Shown: positions 25,529 through 36,707 of the stretch, in pieces
Numbering within the stretch: the stretch's first letter is position 1
How the letters are laid out: each line of letters begins with the position of its first letter
From: Undibacterium piscinae
Lineage (GTDB): Bacteria > Pseudomonadota > Gammaproteobacteria > Burkholderiales > Burkholderiaceae_D
Direction of reading: 5' to 3'
Length of the DNA: 64,000 bases
Assembly (NCBI GenBank): GCA_003970805.2
Contig: CP051152.1
Coordinates: 62,001-126,000, forward strand
Position numbers and translations under genes: made by a program
Notes under the pieces: generated by a model
The model's database searches: none
The model's input: the letters and a program-made list of their open reading frames with translations, nothing else
Told to the model about the DNA's origin: nothing

Positions 25529-27620
25529 CCCATCGATGCCTCGGCATACCGCCGCCGAGACCCTGCGCATCAAAATCGCCTTGGATAATGTCGGCACCAA
25601 TGTCATGATCGCCGACACCGATCGCAATATCATCTACATGAATAAATCCATCGTCGAGATGTTGAGCAATGAAGCGGATGAAGCCCTGCCAAATTTTTCG
25701 TGTCTAAATTGATGGGCGCTAACATCGATCCATAAAAATCCGGCCCATCAAAAAAGCTTGCTGGCCTCTTTTAGCAATAATCATAAAGCGCAAATCAAAG
25801 TGGGCCGTACCTTTACTTTGTCTGCCAATCCGGTCATGAACGATGCTGGTGTGCGTCTGGGTAGCGTGGTCGAGTGGGGCGATATTACCGAGCAATTAAT
25901 CGCCCAGCAACAGCGGCTGCATTGGCTTGAAAACACCCGCATCAAAATCGCCCTCGACAATGCGCCACCAATGTCATGATTGCCGATAACGAGCGCAACA
26001 TTTACATCATCTATCGCGAGATGCTGACCAAAATCCGTAAGGGCTGCCAACTTTATGCTGCTGGGTCGAACATGCCATAAAAAAGCCAACAGCTCTGGCA
26101 ACCTTCACCACCAATGGCAGCACAAATCGTGGTTGGGGTGCGGTACAGACTCTCGGCCAATCCTGTGCTCGACACTGCCGGCACCCGCCTCGGTAGTGTG
26201 GTCGAATGGGCCGATGTCACCGATCAGTTAGTGGCAGAAAGCGGCAAACTCGCCAGTGGGTGCCCGCATCAAGATCGCGCTCGATGGCTGCGCCACCAAT
26301 CATGATTGCCGATAACGAGCGCAACATCATCTACGCGAATAAATCCGTGGTCAATATGCTGAGTAATGCCGAAGCCGACCTACGCAAGGTACTGCCGAAT
26401 TTCAGCGCCTCACGCTTACTCGGTACGAATATCGATCAATTCCACAAAAACCCTGCGCATCAAAAAAATCTGCTGGCCACTTTTACCAGCAATTACAAAG
26501 CGCAAATCGTGGTGGGTGCGCGCACCTTCGCTTTGTCGGCCAATCCTGTCATCAATGGCAGTGGCGAACGGTTTGGTACCGTAGTGGAATGGAATGATCG
26601 CACTGCCGCGAAGTAGAAGTAGAAAAAGAAAGTAGGCAAACATCGTTGAGGGTGCGGTGAATGGCAACTTTACCAATCGCATTATGAAGAAGGCAAGAAC
26701 GGCTTCTTCGCAAAAACTCAGTAATGACATTATCTGTATAATGGCAACCACGATGATTCGGACTCAACTATGTCTACTCGTGCTGGGAGCCTTAGCCAAA
26801 GGCCATCTCCACTTGCAAACAATAAGCACAAAGTATCACGTTGTACTCATTTCGGGCACTCAAAGACCGCCAGCACCATGAGAATCACGTAGTCGATCGA
26901 AACTTCTCGCAGATCTGTCACCAGTAATTAACGTACTTGATGCGCATCCAACGGCATCAGAACAAGTATCATCACCTCCCAGGCGTCATTATTCGCAAGA
27001 CAGCCATGCTAAACAAGCTTGCCAGTAGAAAGAAACCATTCCAGCAGTTAGAACAAAATCGGCGGGCTGGAGATAACCAAAATTGCCTGAAAACGCCCAA
27101 AGTCACCGCCGCATCCCGGCCAGGCATCAAAAGATCGAAACGAAAGGCGGGTGCAGTCAAAAGCGACACTTTCAGCCATGAAAGAAATCGCTTCCAAAAA
27201 TCGGCATCATTGATGACTTTCGCCTATCAGACCTAATATGCTGCATAAACGCAGCGATTTTAGAAGCGGCACGCCGCCGGAGAGAACGGCAAAGGCTTTG
27301 CGGTGAGTGGCAGCCTGAGAGTAACGCTAAGCTGCAAAACCAGCCAACTTGCGCAAAAGAAATCGGTTACCTGGCGGGTGGCAGCCGTTAAAACCCGCGG
27401 AGCGTGCGGGTGAGATTAATCGATGAAATTGTCCCGGCATGCGGCGCAACCTCGGATCTGGTACAGAGATTGGCCTCCGCATCGCAATGAGGAAGCAATC
27501 TGCCGGAGTAGGGCAGATTAATACGGCATGAATCAGATGAACCAGATCACCCAGCAAAATGCTTCTTACCAGTGTAACTGAGTTGGCGGCAACGGCAGAA
27601 GAGACATGATAGCCAAGGCA
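25290..27620 (+). pseudogene. Heavily decayed chemoreceptor with three PAS modules
   Basis: Pieces in order, in shifting frames: a membrane helix and GQEPADVVDFAAQV (HAMP-like); three PAS-like modules at about 25557-25930, 25940-26265 and 26268-26616, each with RIKIALDN, MIADNERNIIY and FALSANPVI..VVEW elements; VEGAVNGNFTNRIM; LGALAKGHL; then remains of the MCP signalling domain (AMKEIASK..IGIIDDFAYQT, NAAILEAARAGENGKGFAV in another frame, SVTELAATAEE). Many frameshifts and stops make it a clear relic. The modules are tandem duplications of one another. Confidence 0.8.
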
Positions 27621-28014
27621 ATTGATGGATATTGGTAGGGGTCTTCAACGTAGACACCAATGGTGGCAGTCGCTCTGGGTATTCACACAGTACCCAAGCA
27701 ATCCGAACAAACCCAGGGAACGCAGCTCCGAAGCCGCCAGCAGCGGTCGCCAGTTCAGGCCTTTGATGATGCTTAATTTTGATGCGTTTCTAGGGCTAAC
27801 AAATGGGAGCAATCGCGAAGAAAGTAAAGGCGGGGCTCTGGTGAAAAATGATGCCAGAATCCCGCAAGAGTCCGGGGCAATACTGACCTTTGGTGCTGGG
27901 GCGGTGAAGTCTACGCGCTCGGTATTTTAAAGATCAAGGAAATACCAGTACGGCGATTTAACAGAAGTGCCGATGAATGCCTAAAATCCGTGGCGTAAAT
28001 AATTTGCGCGTAGG

Positions 28015-29018
28015 GTGGTGCGAGATCTTTTGCTGGTTTGGCTGGCTTGTTGCATGATCATCGGCGATGCCGCGGTGGATAGTGATATCTTGAATAAGCC
28101 AGGTAAACACTGCGCTATTCGGTCAAGGATGTTTAATGAAGCCAGAATGGGTAATGCGGTTGATGCAGCCCAAGCGATGCCCCTGGTAGAGGAAATTGCC
28201 TCGTCAGTCATGCGTAATCCCGGCGCCTTAATCGGTTTGGCTCGTCTTAAGACTGCCGATGACTACACGTATATGCATTCCGTGGCCGTATGCGCCTTGA
28301 TGATCGCCTTGTCCAGGCAACTTGGACTCGACGATCAAAAAACCCGCGAGGCTGGTTTGGCTGGCTTGTTGCATGATATCGGCAAGATGGCGGTGGATAG
28401 TGATATCTTGAATAAGCCAGGTAAGTTAACTGACGCTGAGTTTATTTCGGTCAAGGAGCATCCTGCTGCGGGCCACAAAATGTTGCTTGAAGCAAAGGGA
28501 TCAGTGCGATCTCACTTGATGTCTGTTTGCATCACCACGAAAAAGTTGATGGTAGTGGTTACCCGGAGGGCTTATCGGGTGATCAGATTAGCTTGTTTGC
28601 CAAGATGGGAGCGGTTTGCGATGTGTATGATGCCATCACTTCCAATCGCCCATACAAGAAGGGGTGGTGTCCGGCGGAATCATTAAGCAAGATGTCTGAA
28701 TGGCGAAAAGGACATTTTGATGAGACGGTGTTTCAGGCTTTTGTCATGAGCATAGGTATTTATCCGGTTGGCACCTTAGTGCGTCTGCAATCGGGTCGAC
28801 TGGGTGTCGTGGTGGAGCAGCAAGTAGGTAAATCCCTGATGTTGCCGAAGGTGAGAGTGTTTTTTTCCAGTAAATCCATGGCTTATATTCAGCCAGAGTT
28901 ACTTGACCTCGCCGGACCTGGTTTGCAGGATAGAATCGTGGCTCGTGAAGATGTAAATAAGTGGGACTTGAAGGATATTGATCGGTACTGGCTGGGCGAT
29001 GCGGTTAAGCCTGGCTGA
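28015..29018 (+). pseudogene. HD-GYP cyclic-di-GMP phosphodiesterase, frame broken and 5' damaged
   Basis: LKTADDYTYMHSVAVCALM, LAGLLHDIGKMAVDSDILNK, EHPAAGHKML, LHHHEKVDGSGYPEGLSGDQ and DVYDAITSNRPYKKG give the HD (HDxGK) and GYP (HHEkxDGSGYP) motifs. Such enzymes cleave c-di-GMP. The frame shifts near 28495-28500 (one base short in AAAGGG), between the HD and GYP halves. Upstream, 28032-28130 is a damaged duplicate of 28351-28458, and the expected N-terminal domain is gone. The C-terminal ~160 aa frame (28527-29018) is open and ends normally. Confidence 0.82.
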
Positions 29019-29088
29019 TTTGTGTCAAGAGTTAAGTCGATGCAGTTTGCTTCAGTCTGCATCGGCGTTTGGTGGTTTACTTTGAGAC

Positions 29089-30069
29089 TTATTTTTCTGG
29101 TTGAATAACAACTTTGCCAGTCACTTTTCTGGCGGCAATGTCATTTAATGCAATTGCAGTATCTTTGAGCGCATACCGACCTGAAATATGTGGCTTGATT
29201 TTTCCTTCTGCCAACCAACCCAATAGCTGGCGCATAGCCGCGAGGTTGGCCTTTGGTTCACGTTTGGCAAACTCTCCCCAAAACACCCCAACCAGTGAGG
29301 CTCCCTTGAGTAGCATCAGGTTGAGCGGTAGCTTTGGGATTTCTCCGTTAGCAAAACCAATCACCAGATAGCGACCGCGCCAGGCGATAGAGCGGAACGC
29401 TGGTTCGGCGTAGATACCGCCGACCGGGTCGTAAATAACATCTGGTCCTTTGCCGTCGGTTGCTAGCTTGATTGCTTCGCGCAAGTCTTCTTTACTGTAA
29501 TTGATGGTTAGATCTGCACCGTGTTCTTTGCAAATGGCGAGTTTTTCATCGGTAGATGCTGCCGCAATGACGCGTGCGCCCAGAGCTTTGGCTATTTCTA
29601 TTGCAGCGAGACCAACCCCGCCAGCCGCGCCCAACACCAGCATGGTTTCGCCAGCCTTTAGTTGCGCCCTATCCACTACGGCGTGATGGGAGGTGCCATA
29701 AGTGAGTGTGATCGCTGCGGCGGTGTCGAAATCCATGCCTGGCGGCATAGGCATGATTGCCTGTGATGGCACCAGAATCTGCTGGGCAAATGCACCATGC
29801 CCTATAAAAGCGATCACTTTGTCGCCGGGTTTTGCATTGGTGACGCCATCGCCTATTGCGCGCACGATGCCTGCCAGTTCGCTGCCTGGCGTAAATGGGA
29901 GATCTGGCTTGAACTGGTACTTGTTTTGCACAATTAATACATCCGGAAAATTGACGCCTGCCGCTTTCACGTCTATCGCAATTTGACCGGGACCAGGTAT
30001 TACATCTGGCAAATCTTCTACCACTAATGTGTCGGGTAAGCCCCAGGCTTTACAAAGCACTGCTTTCAT
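29089..30069 (-). CDS. NADPH:quinone oxidoreductase family protein (zinc-free MDR)
   Basis: 326 aa. Medium-chain dehydrogenase/reductase with an N-terminal GroES-like domain (AAGVNFPDVLIVQNKYQ, FTPGSELAGIVRAIGDGV) and NAD(P)-binding Rossmann fold (ETMLVLGAAGGVGLAAIEIA; VIAAASTDEK). Zinc ligands are absent, as in QOR. It probably reduces quinones or enones with NADPH. Two ATGs are six bases apart; the inner one (30069) is chosen because GGAGAG lies at proper spacing before it. It is transcribed away from surE. Confidence 0.88.
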   Translation of the reverse strand: MKAVLCKAWGLPDTLVVEDLPDVIPGPGQIAIDVKAAGVNFPDVLIVQNKYQFKPDLPFTPGSELAGIVRAIGDGVTNAKPGDKVIAFIGHGAFAQQILVPSQAIMPMPPGMDFDTAAAITLTYGTSHHAVVDRAQLKAGETMLVLGAAGGVGLAAIEIAKALGARVIAAASTDEKLAICKEHGADLTINYSKEDLREAIKLATDGKGPDVIYDPVGGIYAEPAFRSIAWRGRYLVIGFANGEIPKLPLNLMLLKGASLVGVFWGEFAKREPKANLAAMRQLLGWLAEGKIKPHISGRYALKDTAIALNDIAARKVTGKVVIQPEK

Positions 30070-30182
30070 ATCCATCTCTCCGGTTTTTTTAAAAAAAGTA
30101 CGGTCGTTTGATTTTGTGATTATGCCGTAAAAAAATTATTACCGTAGAAATTTATAGGAATGCTTCAGGTAGAATGCTTGAT

Positions 30183-30920
30183 ATGAAAATTCTGATAAGT
30201 AATGACGATGGTTATCTCGCCCCGGGTATTGTTGCCTTGGCCGAAGCATTGGCTGAAATCGCTGAAGTTACGGTAGTAGCTCCGGATGGTAATCGCTCCG
30301 GCGCCTCGAATGCGCTGACGCTGGATCGCCCTTTGTCGGTGTATCGGGCTGCCAACGGATATTATTTTGTGAACGGTACGCCATCAGATTGTGTTCACAT
30401 CGCGTTGACTTCTATCATGGCGGAAAAGCCTGACTTAATCGTTTCCGGAATCAACCAAGGACAAAATATGGGTGATGACACCCTTTACTCTGGTACTGTC
30501 GCAGCGGCGACGGAGGGATATTTGTTTGGCGTTCCGGCCATTGCATTTTCTCAGGTTGATAAGGGATGGGCGCATCTTGATAGTGCCGCGCGGATTGCAA
30601 AAGAGCTGGTAGAGCGCGGTTTTCCTTCTATGGAGCGACCTTATTTATTGAATGTGAATATTCCCAATTTGCCCTATGAGGAAATTTTGGGAGTGGCAAG
30701 TGCCAGATTAGGTAAACGTCACATGTCGGAGCCCGTGATTAAGTCGCTCGATCCGCATGGACGGGATATTTATTGGATAGGGCCACCGGGGGCGGTCAAG
30801 GATGCCGGAGAGGGCACTGATTTTTGCGTTACCGCGCAAGCTTATGTGTCGGTGACTCCGTTGCAGGTTGACTTGACGAATGCCCGGCAGATGCAGCAAT
30901 TGACGGTTGATTTATCATGA
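30183..30920 (+). CDS. surE: 5'/3'-nucleotidase SurE
   Basis: 245 aa. Starts [15 protein letters not shown] with the metal-binding [19 protein letters not shown] and [24 protein letters not shown] and [11 protein letters not shown] are the other SurE boxes. It removes phosphate from nucleotides (survival protein). An upstream in-frame ATG at 30174 is possible, but family members begin at MKI. The stop overlaps the pcm start (ATGA). First gene of surE-pcm-nlpD-rpoS. Confidence 0.96.
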   Translation: MKILISNDDGYLAPGIVALAEALAEIAEVTVVAPDGNRSGASNALTLDRPLSVYRAANGYYFVNGTPSDCVHIALTSIMAEKPDLIVSGINQGQNMGDDTLYSGTVAAATEGYLFGVPAIAFSQVDKGWAHLDSAARIAKELVERGFPSMERPYLLNVNIPNLPYEEILGVASARLGKRHMSEPVIKSLDPHGRDIYWIGPPGAVKDAGEGTDFCVTAQAYVSVTPLQVDLTNARQMQQLTVDLS

Positions 30921-31780
30921 CGGACAAGGGCAGTCGGTTCCCTTTGCGCTTATCGTCGGTAGTTGATAAATCGAGTCGCGGTGAGTCGCGTAGTTCGCCT
31001 TCGGTTCATACTGAAATGCCGCAAACTGCCATGAAGAATGCGGCGAAAAATGCCTTGCATACAGGGGGGCGCAGTACGGCTTCTGTCTTATCTGCGGCTG
31101 GGGTAGTGAATTCCCCGATTCGCCAGGAAAATACCTCGGCAATTCCTCTGGTGTCGGCAAATATCCGGCGCGCAATGGTGGCGCGAGTGATGGATCAGGG
31201 GGTGAAAGATAGCTTGGTATTGGCTGCGCTCGAAGCGATTCCGCGTCATATGTTCATTGAGTCTGGCCTGGCGAGTCAGGCATATATCGATGCGTCTTTG
31301 CCGATCGGGCATCATCAGACGATATCGAAGCCGTATATCGTCGCACGTATGATAGAGATCATGCGCAGCGGTGGTGAGCTAGGACGGGTATTGGAAATCG
31401 GCACCGGATGCGGTTATCAGGCGGCGGTGTTATCACTGGTGGCGCGAGATGTGTATTCGATAGAGCGTATCAAGGCGCTACATGAACTCGCAAAAAATAA
31501 TCTGCGCCCGATGCGTATTCCAAATATTCGCTTGCATTATGGAGATGGCATGCTGGGTTTGCCTCAGGTTGCGCCATTTGACGGTATTATATTGGCTGCA
31601 GCTGGGTTGGAGGTTCCTCAGGCGTTGCTGGAACAGTTGACTATCGGAGGCAGATTGATCGCCCCGGTCGGCGGAGGGCGGCAAGTGCTTCAGTTGATAG
31701 AGCGCGTCGCGAAACTTGAATGGAAGAGCTCGATATTGGAGCAATGTCATTTTGTGCCTTTAAGGCAGGGCATGGTATGA
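30917..31780 (+). CDS. pcm: Protein-L-isoaspartate O-methyltransferase
   Basis: 287 aa. It repairs isoaspartyl residues using SAM. The catalytic part starts near residue 70 ([15 protein letters not shown]) and has [18 protein letters not shown], the SAM motif [19 protein letters not shown] and [17 protein letters not shown]. The N-terminal ~65 residues are serine/alanine-rich and variable, an extension I recall as common in Burkholderiales. It is translationally coupled to surE by a 4-bp overlap. Confidence 0.95.
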   Translation: MTDKGSRFPLRLSSVVDKSSRGESRSSPSVHTEMPQTAMKNAAKNALHTGGRSTASVLSAAGVVNSPIRQENTSAIPLVSANIRRAMVARVMDQGVKDSLVLAALEAIPRHMFIESGLASQAYIDASLPIGHHQTISKPYIVARMIEIMRSGGELGRVLEIGTGCGYQAAVLSLVARDVYSIERIKALHELAKNNLRPMRIPNIRLHYGDGMLGLPQVAPFDGIILAAAGLEVPQALLEQLTIGGRLIAPVGGGRQVLQLIERVAKLEWKSSILEQCHFVPLRQGMV

Positions 31781-31806
31781 ATCAGATGGTCTAACGGAAT
31801 GATGTA

Positions 31807-32772
31807 ATGAATCAGAAGAAAATAATGTTAGCGGTACGAACGATTTTTGCAGGTGCTATGATCAGTTTGGTCGTGGCCTGTAGCAGTACTCCAAATAATG
31901 CGCCAGTAGTTGAGCGTGCGTCGCGTGGTGCCGAGGTAGTTAAGCCGACTGTCGTTGCAGCACCAATTCAGGCTAAGCCAGTGATTGATCTGCGCACTAA
32001 TTATGTGGTTAAAAAGGGTGATACCTTATTTAGAATCGCGCTAGACCACGGTCAGAGTTATAGTGATATCGTCGCTTGGAATAGTTTGAAAAATCCTAAT
32101 GATATTAAGGTAGATCAGGTATTGCGGGTCGCTCCACTGGATGCAAGCGTTAATGGTGCGGCGCAGACCGCCAGTGTCACTTCCGGTGTCGCTAGCGAGG
32201 TCAAAAGCGCCTTGCCCGTTTCAGCGAATTTATCGCTGAATAAGACTAGCCCAAAAGGGGATAAGCGGACTTATTCCGATGCGAGTTTGGCGGAACTGCA
32301 AAAAGTCGATGGGGTAGTTGCTCCTGTGCTCGCTACTGCGGTGAAAACGGAACAGGTTGTTAAACCGGTGGAAAAAGCGATATTGTCGGCGGCGCCTGAA
32401 TCCGATGCGATTGATTGGATTTGGCCCACTGAGGGTAGGGTAGTTGCCAATTTTGATGATGCAAAAAATAAAGGCTTGGATATTGCCGGTAAATTAGGTC
32501 AGGATGTACTTGCCGCTGGTGCCGGAAAGGTGATGTATGAAGGCAGTGGAATACGAGGATATGGTAATCTCGTCATTATTAAACATTCCAATTCTATTTT
32601 GTCTGCCTACGCGCATAATAAAATTAATTTGGTAAAAGAGGGTCAGTCGATTAGCCGGGGACAGAAAATTGCCGAGATGGGTAATTCTGACAGTGATGCG
32701 ATTAAGTTGCATTTTGAAATCCGGCAGCAAGGGAAGCCAGTGGATCCATCAAAGTTTTTACCGGCCCGTTAA
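31807..32772 (+). CDS. nlpD: NlpD-type LysM/M23 lipoprotein
   Basis: 321 aa. The lipoprotein signal ends LVVACSS. A LysM domain (YVVKKGDTLFRIALDHGQSY) binds peptidoglycan. The C-terminal M23 fold (DWIWPTEGRVVANFDD, KGLDIAGKLGQDVLAAGAGK, HFEIRQQGKPVDPSKFL) lacks the zinc-binding HxxxD (here GLDIAG), as in NlpD/EnvC-type amidase activators. It probably activates the amidase AmiC at division. It lies between pcm and rpoS; in related bacteria the rpoS promoter lies inside nlpD. Confidence 0.94.
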   Translation: MNQKKIMLAVRTIFAGAMISLVVACSSTPNNAPVVERASRGAEVVKPTVVAAPIQAKPVIDLRTNYVVKKGDTLFRIALDHGQSYSDIVAWNSLKNPNDIKVDQVLRVAPLDASVNGAAQTASVTSGVASEVKSALPVSANLSLNKTSPKGDKRTYSDASLAELQKVDGVVAPVLATAVKTEQVVKPVEKAILSAAPESDAIDWIWPTEGRVVANFDDAKNKGLDIAGKLGQDVLAAGAGKVMYEGSGIRGYGNLVIIKHSNSILSAYAHNKINLVKEGQSISRGQKIAEMGNSDSDAIKLHFEIRQQGKPVDPSKFLPAR

Positions 32773-32823
32773 AAATCGCTGATTTCCACAAAACAATCTG
32801 GACTACAGGTTTACATATTAACT

Positions 32824-33870
32824 ATGCCCAAATCTTCAGCTAATTTTCAGTTGCAGTCGTCGGAGTCGGATGATGATCAGGATCTTATTTCTGATGCCCG
32901 CTCCGATGATCAGTCCGACTCCTCTGAGTATTCTGATGAGGCTGATGACGAGGTAGTCGCTGGCGATGGGGATAATCCGGTTGCCCTGATAGTGGCCCCG
33001 ATTGATGAGCTGAAAACGGTGTTGGCGGCAGAGTTGTCGACAGATACGACGCAGCATTATCTTAATCAGATTGGGACGCGCCCATTGTTTGCTTTGGCAG
33101 AGGAGTTGCATTACGCAACTTTGGCAAAGCAGGGTAATTTTGAGGCGCGCCAGAAAATGATAGAGCATAATTTGCGCCTGGTTGTTTCTATCGCAAAGCA
33201 CTACATCAATCGCGGTGTCGCCTTACTCGACATGATAGAGGAGGGTAATCTGGGGTTGATGCATGCTATAGAGAAATTCGAGCCTGAGCGGGGCTTTCGA
33301 TTCTCCACTTATGCAACCTGGTGGATACGTCAGAGTATCGAGCGGGCTATCATGAATCAGGCGCGCACCATACGTTTGCCGGTTCATATGGTGCGTGAAT
33401 TAAATCAAATTTTGCGGGCGAAATATCATCTCGAATCGCAGCAGCGTGATGGTCGCGACGCCGCGATAGAGGATATTGCGCATCTGGTGGGGCGACCGGT
33501 TGACGAGGTTCAGGATATTTTGGCTTTGTCCGAGCACGCTACCTCCTTAGATACCCCTTTGGATAACGATCCACAGTCTAGCCTGATGGATATGTTGCCG
33601 GGTAATAGTGATGACACGCCTGACATTCTCGCTGAGCACCATGAGATGACTATCCTGGTCAGGGATTGGTTGTCGAAACTCCCGGATAAGCAGCGTATCG
33701 TCATCATGCGCAGGTTTGGTCTCGACAATGATGATCCTGCTACTCTTGAGACATTGGCTGATGAGATGGGCATTACCAGAGAGCGGGTGCGGCAGATACA
33801 GCAGGAAGCTTTAATTAAGCTTAAGCGTACTTTTTCTTCGCGTGGCGTCGGTCGCGATGCGTTGCTCTGA
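32824..33870 (+). CDS. rpoS: RNA polymerase sigma factor RpoS
   Basis: 348-aa stationary-phase/general stress sigma factor. An acidic N-terminus is followed by region 1.2 ([20 protein letters not shown]), region 2 ([21 protein letters not shown], and [20 protein letters not shown]), region 3, and region 4 with the HTH ([19 protein letters not shown]). The order of the four genes from surE supports the name. All regions are complete. Confidence 0.96.
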   Translation: MPKSSANFQLQSSESDDDQDLISDARSDDQSDSSEYSDEADDEVVAGDGDNPVALIVAPIDELKTVLAAELSTDTTQHYLNQIGTRPLFALAEELHYATLAKQGNFEARQKMIEHNLRLVVSIAKHYINRGVALLDMIEEGNLGLMHAIEKFEPERGFRFSTYATWWIRQSIERAIMNQARTIRLPVHMVRELNQILRAKYHLESQQRDGRDAAIEDIAHLVGRPVDEVQDILALSEHATSLDTPLDNDPQSSLMDMLPGNSDDTPDILAEHHEMTILVRDWLSKLPDKQRIVIMRRFGLDNDDPATLETLADEMGITRERVRQIQQEALIKLKRTFSSRGVGRDALL

Positions 33871-34006
33871 AAATACGACTTAATTTTCCCGGGGGTCTCC
33901 CCATACTTCAAGATAAAGCGAGATTGAGTTTGTCGTTTCTCATATAATCTCGCCTTTGAAATAAATTCTCTTCTTGTGCGGCTTTTGGTCTGCCCTGTAA
34001 ATAATC

Positions 34007-35341
34007 ATGAATAAAATAAATATCCGCTCCCTAGATATGGATGCACGTGGCGTTGGTCATCTTGATAATGAAGATGGTACGCCTGGTAAGGTTGTATTTG
34101 TTGAGGGTGCATTGCCGGGCGAGGTGGTTAGTTTTAACACCTACAAAAAAAAGCCAAGCTGGGAAGCAGCCAACCTGGGGACGATATTTAAGGAGTCATC
34201 GCAACGGGTTGAGCCAAAGTGTGAGTATTTTGGTCTCTGTGGCGGTTGTTCCATGCAGCATCTGGATGCTAACGCTCAGGTGGCGATGAAACAAAGGGTG
34301 CTGGAAGATAATCTTGGCCATATCGGTAAGGTCAGGGCGGATCTCATGATGCGCCCGATTTATGGCCCGACTTGGGGTTATCGCTATCGCGCTCGTTTGT
34401 CTGTGCGGCACGTGGTAAAAAAAGGAACGGTTTTGGTGGGTTTTCATGAAAAGAAATCCCGCTATGTCGCGAATATTGAGACGTGTGAAATCCTGCCTCC
34501 GCATGTTTCTGCCATGTTGCTGCCTTTGCGTGCGTTGATAGGCTCTTTGTCGATTATTGAGGAGTTGCCGCAAATTGAATTGGCCATCGGTGAGGGTGTT
34601 ACCGCCATGGTATTGCGCATTTTGGCGCCCTTGACCGCTGAAGATGAAGTGAAGTTGAAATCATTTGCTGATCAGTATCAGGTGCAGTGGTGGTTGCAGA
34701 CTAACGGAACCGCGAGTGCTGTACCTTTCTATCCCGATGTGAGTGACCTGCATTATTCGTTGCCGGAATTTGGCGTAAAAATGCCGTTTAAGCCAACCGA
34801 CTTTACTCAGGTAAATCATCATATTAATCGCGTATTGGTGGCTCGGGCGTTACGCTTGCTTGATGCACAAAAAGATGACCGTATCGCGGATTTATTTTGC
34901 GGTTTGGGTAACTTTACTTTGCCTATTGCAACCATGGCCAGAGAGGTGGTCGGGATCGAAGGTAGCTCGACGTTGACCGAGCGCGCGCTCGAGAATGCGA
35001 TAGCCAATGGCTTGCAGGATAAGACCTCATTTAGTACGCGTAACTTGTTTGAGATTACTGCGGAGGATTTTGTTGCCCTAGGACAGTTTGATCGGATTTT
35101 GGTTGATCCTCCGCGTGATGGTGCAATGGCGGTCTGTCAGGCGCTGATAGATATTGGTAAATTTGCTCCGCATTTAAGGCCTAAACGCATAGTTTATGTG
35201 TCTTGTAGTCCGGGGACTTTGGCCAGGGATGCCGGTATGCTGGTAAATCAAGCCGGTTATCGCTTATCGAAGGCTGGTGTTGTTAATATGTTTCCGCATA
35301 CTTCGCATGTGGAATCGATGGCTGTATTTGATCTGATTTGA
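34007..35341 (+). CDS. rlmD: 23S rRNA (uracil-1939-C5)-methyltransferase RlmD
   Basis: 444 aa. N-terminal TRAM-like domain, 4Fe-4S cysteines (PKCEYFGLCGGCSMQHLD), SAM motif IADLFCGLGNFTLPIA, DPPRDGAMAV and the catalytic Cys in VYVSCSPGTLARDAG. It methylates U1939 of 23S rRNA. Complete. Its last 85 bp are overlapped on the other strand by the broken end of the beta-CASP gene. Confidence 0.95.
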   Translation: MNKINIRSLDMDARGVGHLDNEDGTPGKVVFVEGALPGEVVSFNTYKKKPSWEAANLGTIFKESSQRVEPKCEYFGLCGGCSMQHLDANAQVAMKQRVLEDNLGHIGKVRADLMMRPIYGPTWGYRYRARLSVRHVVKKGTVLVGFHEKKSRYVANIETCEILPPHVSAMLLPLRALIGSLSIIEELPQIELAIGEGVTAMVLRILAPLTAEDEVKLKSFADQYQVQWWLQTNGTASAVPFYPDVSDLHYSLPEFGVKMPFKPTDFTQVNHHINRVLVARALRLLDAQKDDRIADLFCGLGNFTLPIATMAREVVGIEGSSTLTERALENAIANGLQDKTSFSTRNLFEITAEDFVALGQFDRILVDPPRDGAMAVCQALIDIGKFAPHLRPKRIVYVSCSPGTLARDAGMLVNQAGYRLSKAGVVNMFPHTSHVESMAVFDLI

Positions 35342-36222
35342 TGCCGCAATTTTAAGCCCCCCGCAAAGTGTTGGTAAATGCTGGTGGCGCTGTCTGACAT
35401 AGGGCTGTCGAGGTAGATGGGGAAGTCGGAAATTTGCCCGCTCTGACGCAGTTGATACAGTAAATATAAGAGTGTCTGCGCCCGTCCTACGGCAAATGAA
35501 GGTATCAATACCGAACCGCCACGATGTACGGTGGCGTTGATGATTTCTTTTAATTGCTGGTCTGGCTGGATTTTCTCGTGCACACGGTTGCCATAGGTCG
35601 ATTCGACGATCAGGTAATCGGGCTGGCTTGGAATCCCCGGAGTTTGCATGATGCTGTCATGCGGTCTGCCGATGTCACCGGAAAATAAGAAATGCCGGCC
35701 CTCGACATGGCAGTCTATGCTGCAAGATCCTAAAATATGCCCATTCGGCAGCCATTTTGCGCTGATATTCGGGCCCAAATCTAGCGCTTCGTTTGGCTTG
35801 ATCACAGCAAACTGCTTGAGTGCCAAATTGGCGTCGTCTAGCTCATACAGTGGCATCGCCTGGGGGTGTTTGGAGAGATGATGGCGGTTCAGATAACCTG
35901 CCTCTTCCTCTTGCAGGCGTGCCGAATCGCGCAGCAATAATTTGCACAATTCATAGGTGGCTTGGGTGCAGTAAATTTTGCCACGAAAGCCGCGCTTGAC
36001 CATTAAGGGGATGTAGCCAGAGTGATCAAGATGGGCGTGGGTCAGCAGGATGGCGTCGATGCTGGCTGGCGCGAAGGGTGGGTCTTCCCAATTACGTAGG
36101 CGTAATTGTTTGTAGCCTTGAAATAGACCGCAATCGACCATGAGTCGCATTTCATCGGTTTCGATGAGATAGCGTGAGCCTGTGACGGTGCCAGCGGCAC
36201 CGAGGAAGTGGAGCTTGATCAC
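35257..36222 (-). CDS. Beta-CASP metallo-beta-lactamase RNA nuclease, C-terminally truncated
   Basis: 321 aa. GAAGTVTGSRYLIE, LLTHAHLDHSGYIPLMVKRG (HxHxDH), FSGDIGR and YLIVESTYGNR identify an RNA-specific beta-CASP nuclease (YsH1/CPSF73-like group). Family members are about 450-470 aa with a further KH-like and RHxLG-type C-terminal part. Here the frame leaves the family after QHFAGGLK and ends with residues read from the opposite strand of rlmD. So a deletion probably removed its 3' end. The zinc site is present, but function is doubtful. Confidence 0.8.
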   Translation of the reverse strand: MIKLHFLGAAGTVTGSRYLIETDEMRLMVDCGLFQGYKQLRLRNWEDPPFAPASIDAILLTHAHLDHSGYIPLMVKRGFRGKIYCTQATYELCKLLLRDSARLQEEEAGYLNRHHLSKHPQAMPLYELDDANLALKQFAVIKPNEALDLGPNISAKWLPNGHILGSCSIDCHVEGRHFLFSGDIGRPHDSIMQTPGIPSQPDYLIVESTYGNRVHEKIQPDQQLKEIINATVHRGGSVLIPSFAVGRAQTLLYLLYQLRQSGQISDFPIYLDSPMSDSATSIYQHFAGGLKLRHQIRSNTAIDSTCEVCGNILTTPAFDKR

Positions 36223-36707
36223 CTGCGTCTCCTTAGAGTGAAGGGCGTACTCTCATCCTAGGCTAGCTAGTCTGGAGCCGATTGATCCTGGTCAATGATT
36301 GCTTAATCAAGATTGGTTACAAAACACATAGGGTACGTCCATGCCACTTCATCACGGCGCCTAGTTTAGGCACTTAATTTAGCTTTCCCCGATTAAACCT
36401 CAGTTCCGCTATGTTGCGAAATTGCCAAAGTAATCAAGAGGTCATAAATTGTTTCGATAATAATTGAGCAAAAAACATTTTCATGGCGAGGATGCAATGA
36501 AAATCAGTTTTTTGTCGTCGATATTCAATAGTAGAAGCACCCTGTAAGCCCGTTCCATTCGCAGCAACGTAAGCTCAGTTTCAATTTTAGTTTCAATTCC
36601 ATGGTGGCATTTGCCGCTAACACCAGTTTGTTCTTTAGACGGTTGGAACGCATGCCTACGCGTTTCCAGCCACCCTAGCTCCAACAATTGCGTAATTAGG
36701 AAATCAA
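36223..36707. other. Gap upstream of the ExeM-like gene
   Basis: 485 bp without a supported gene. A 77-codon minus-strand frame (36481-36714) shows no family and overlaps the next gene's start. The region should contain the promoters of both flanking genes. Confidence 0.45.
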
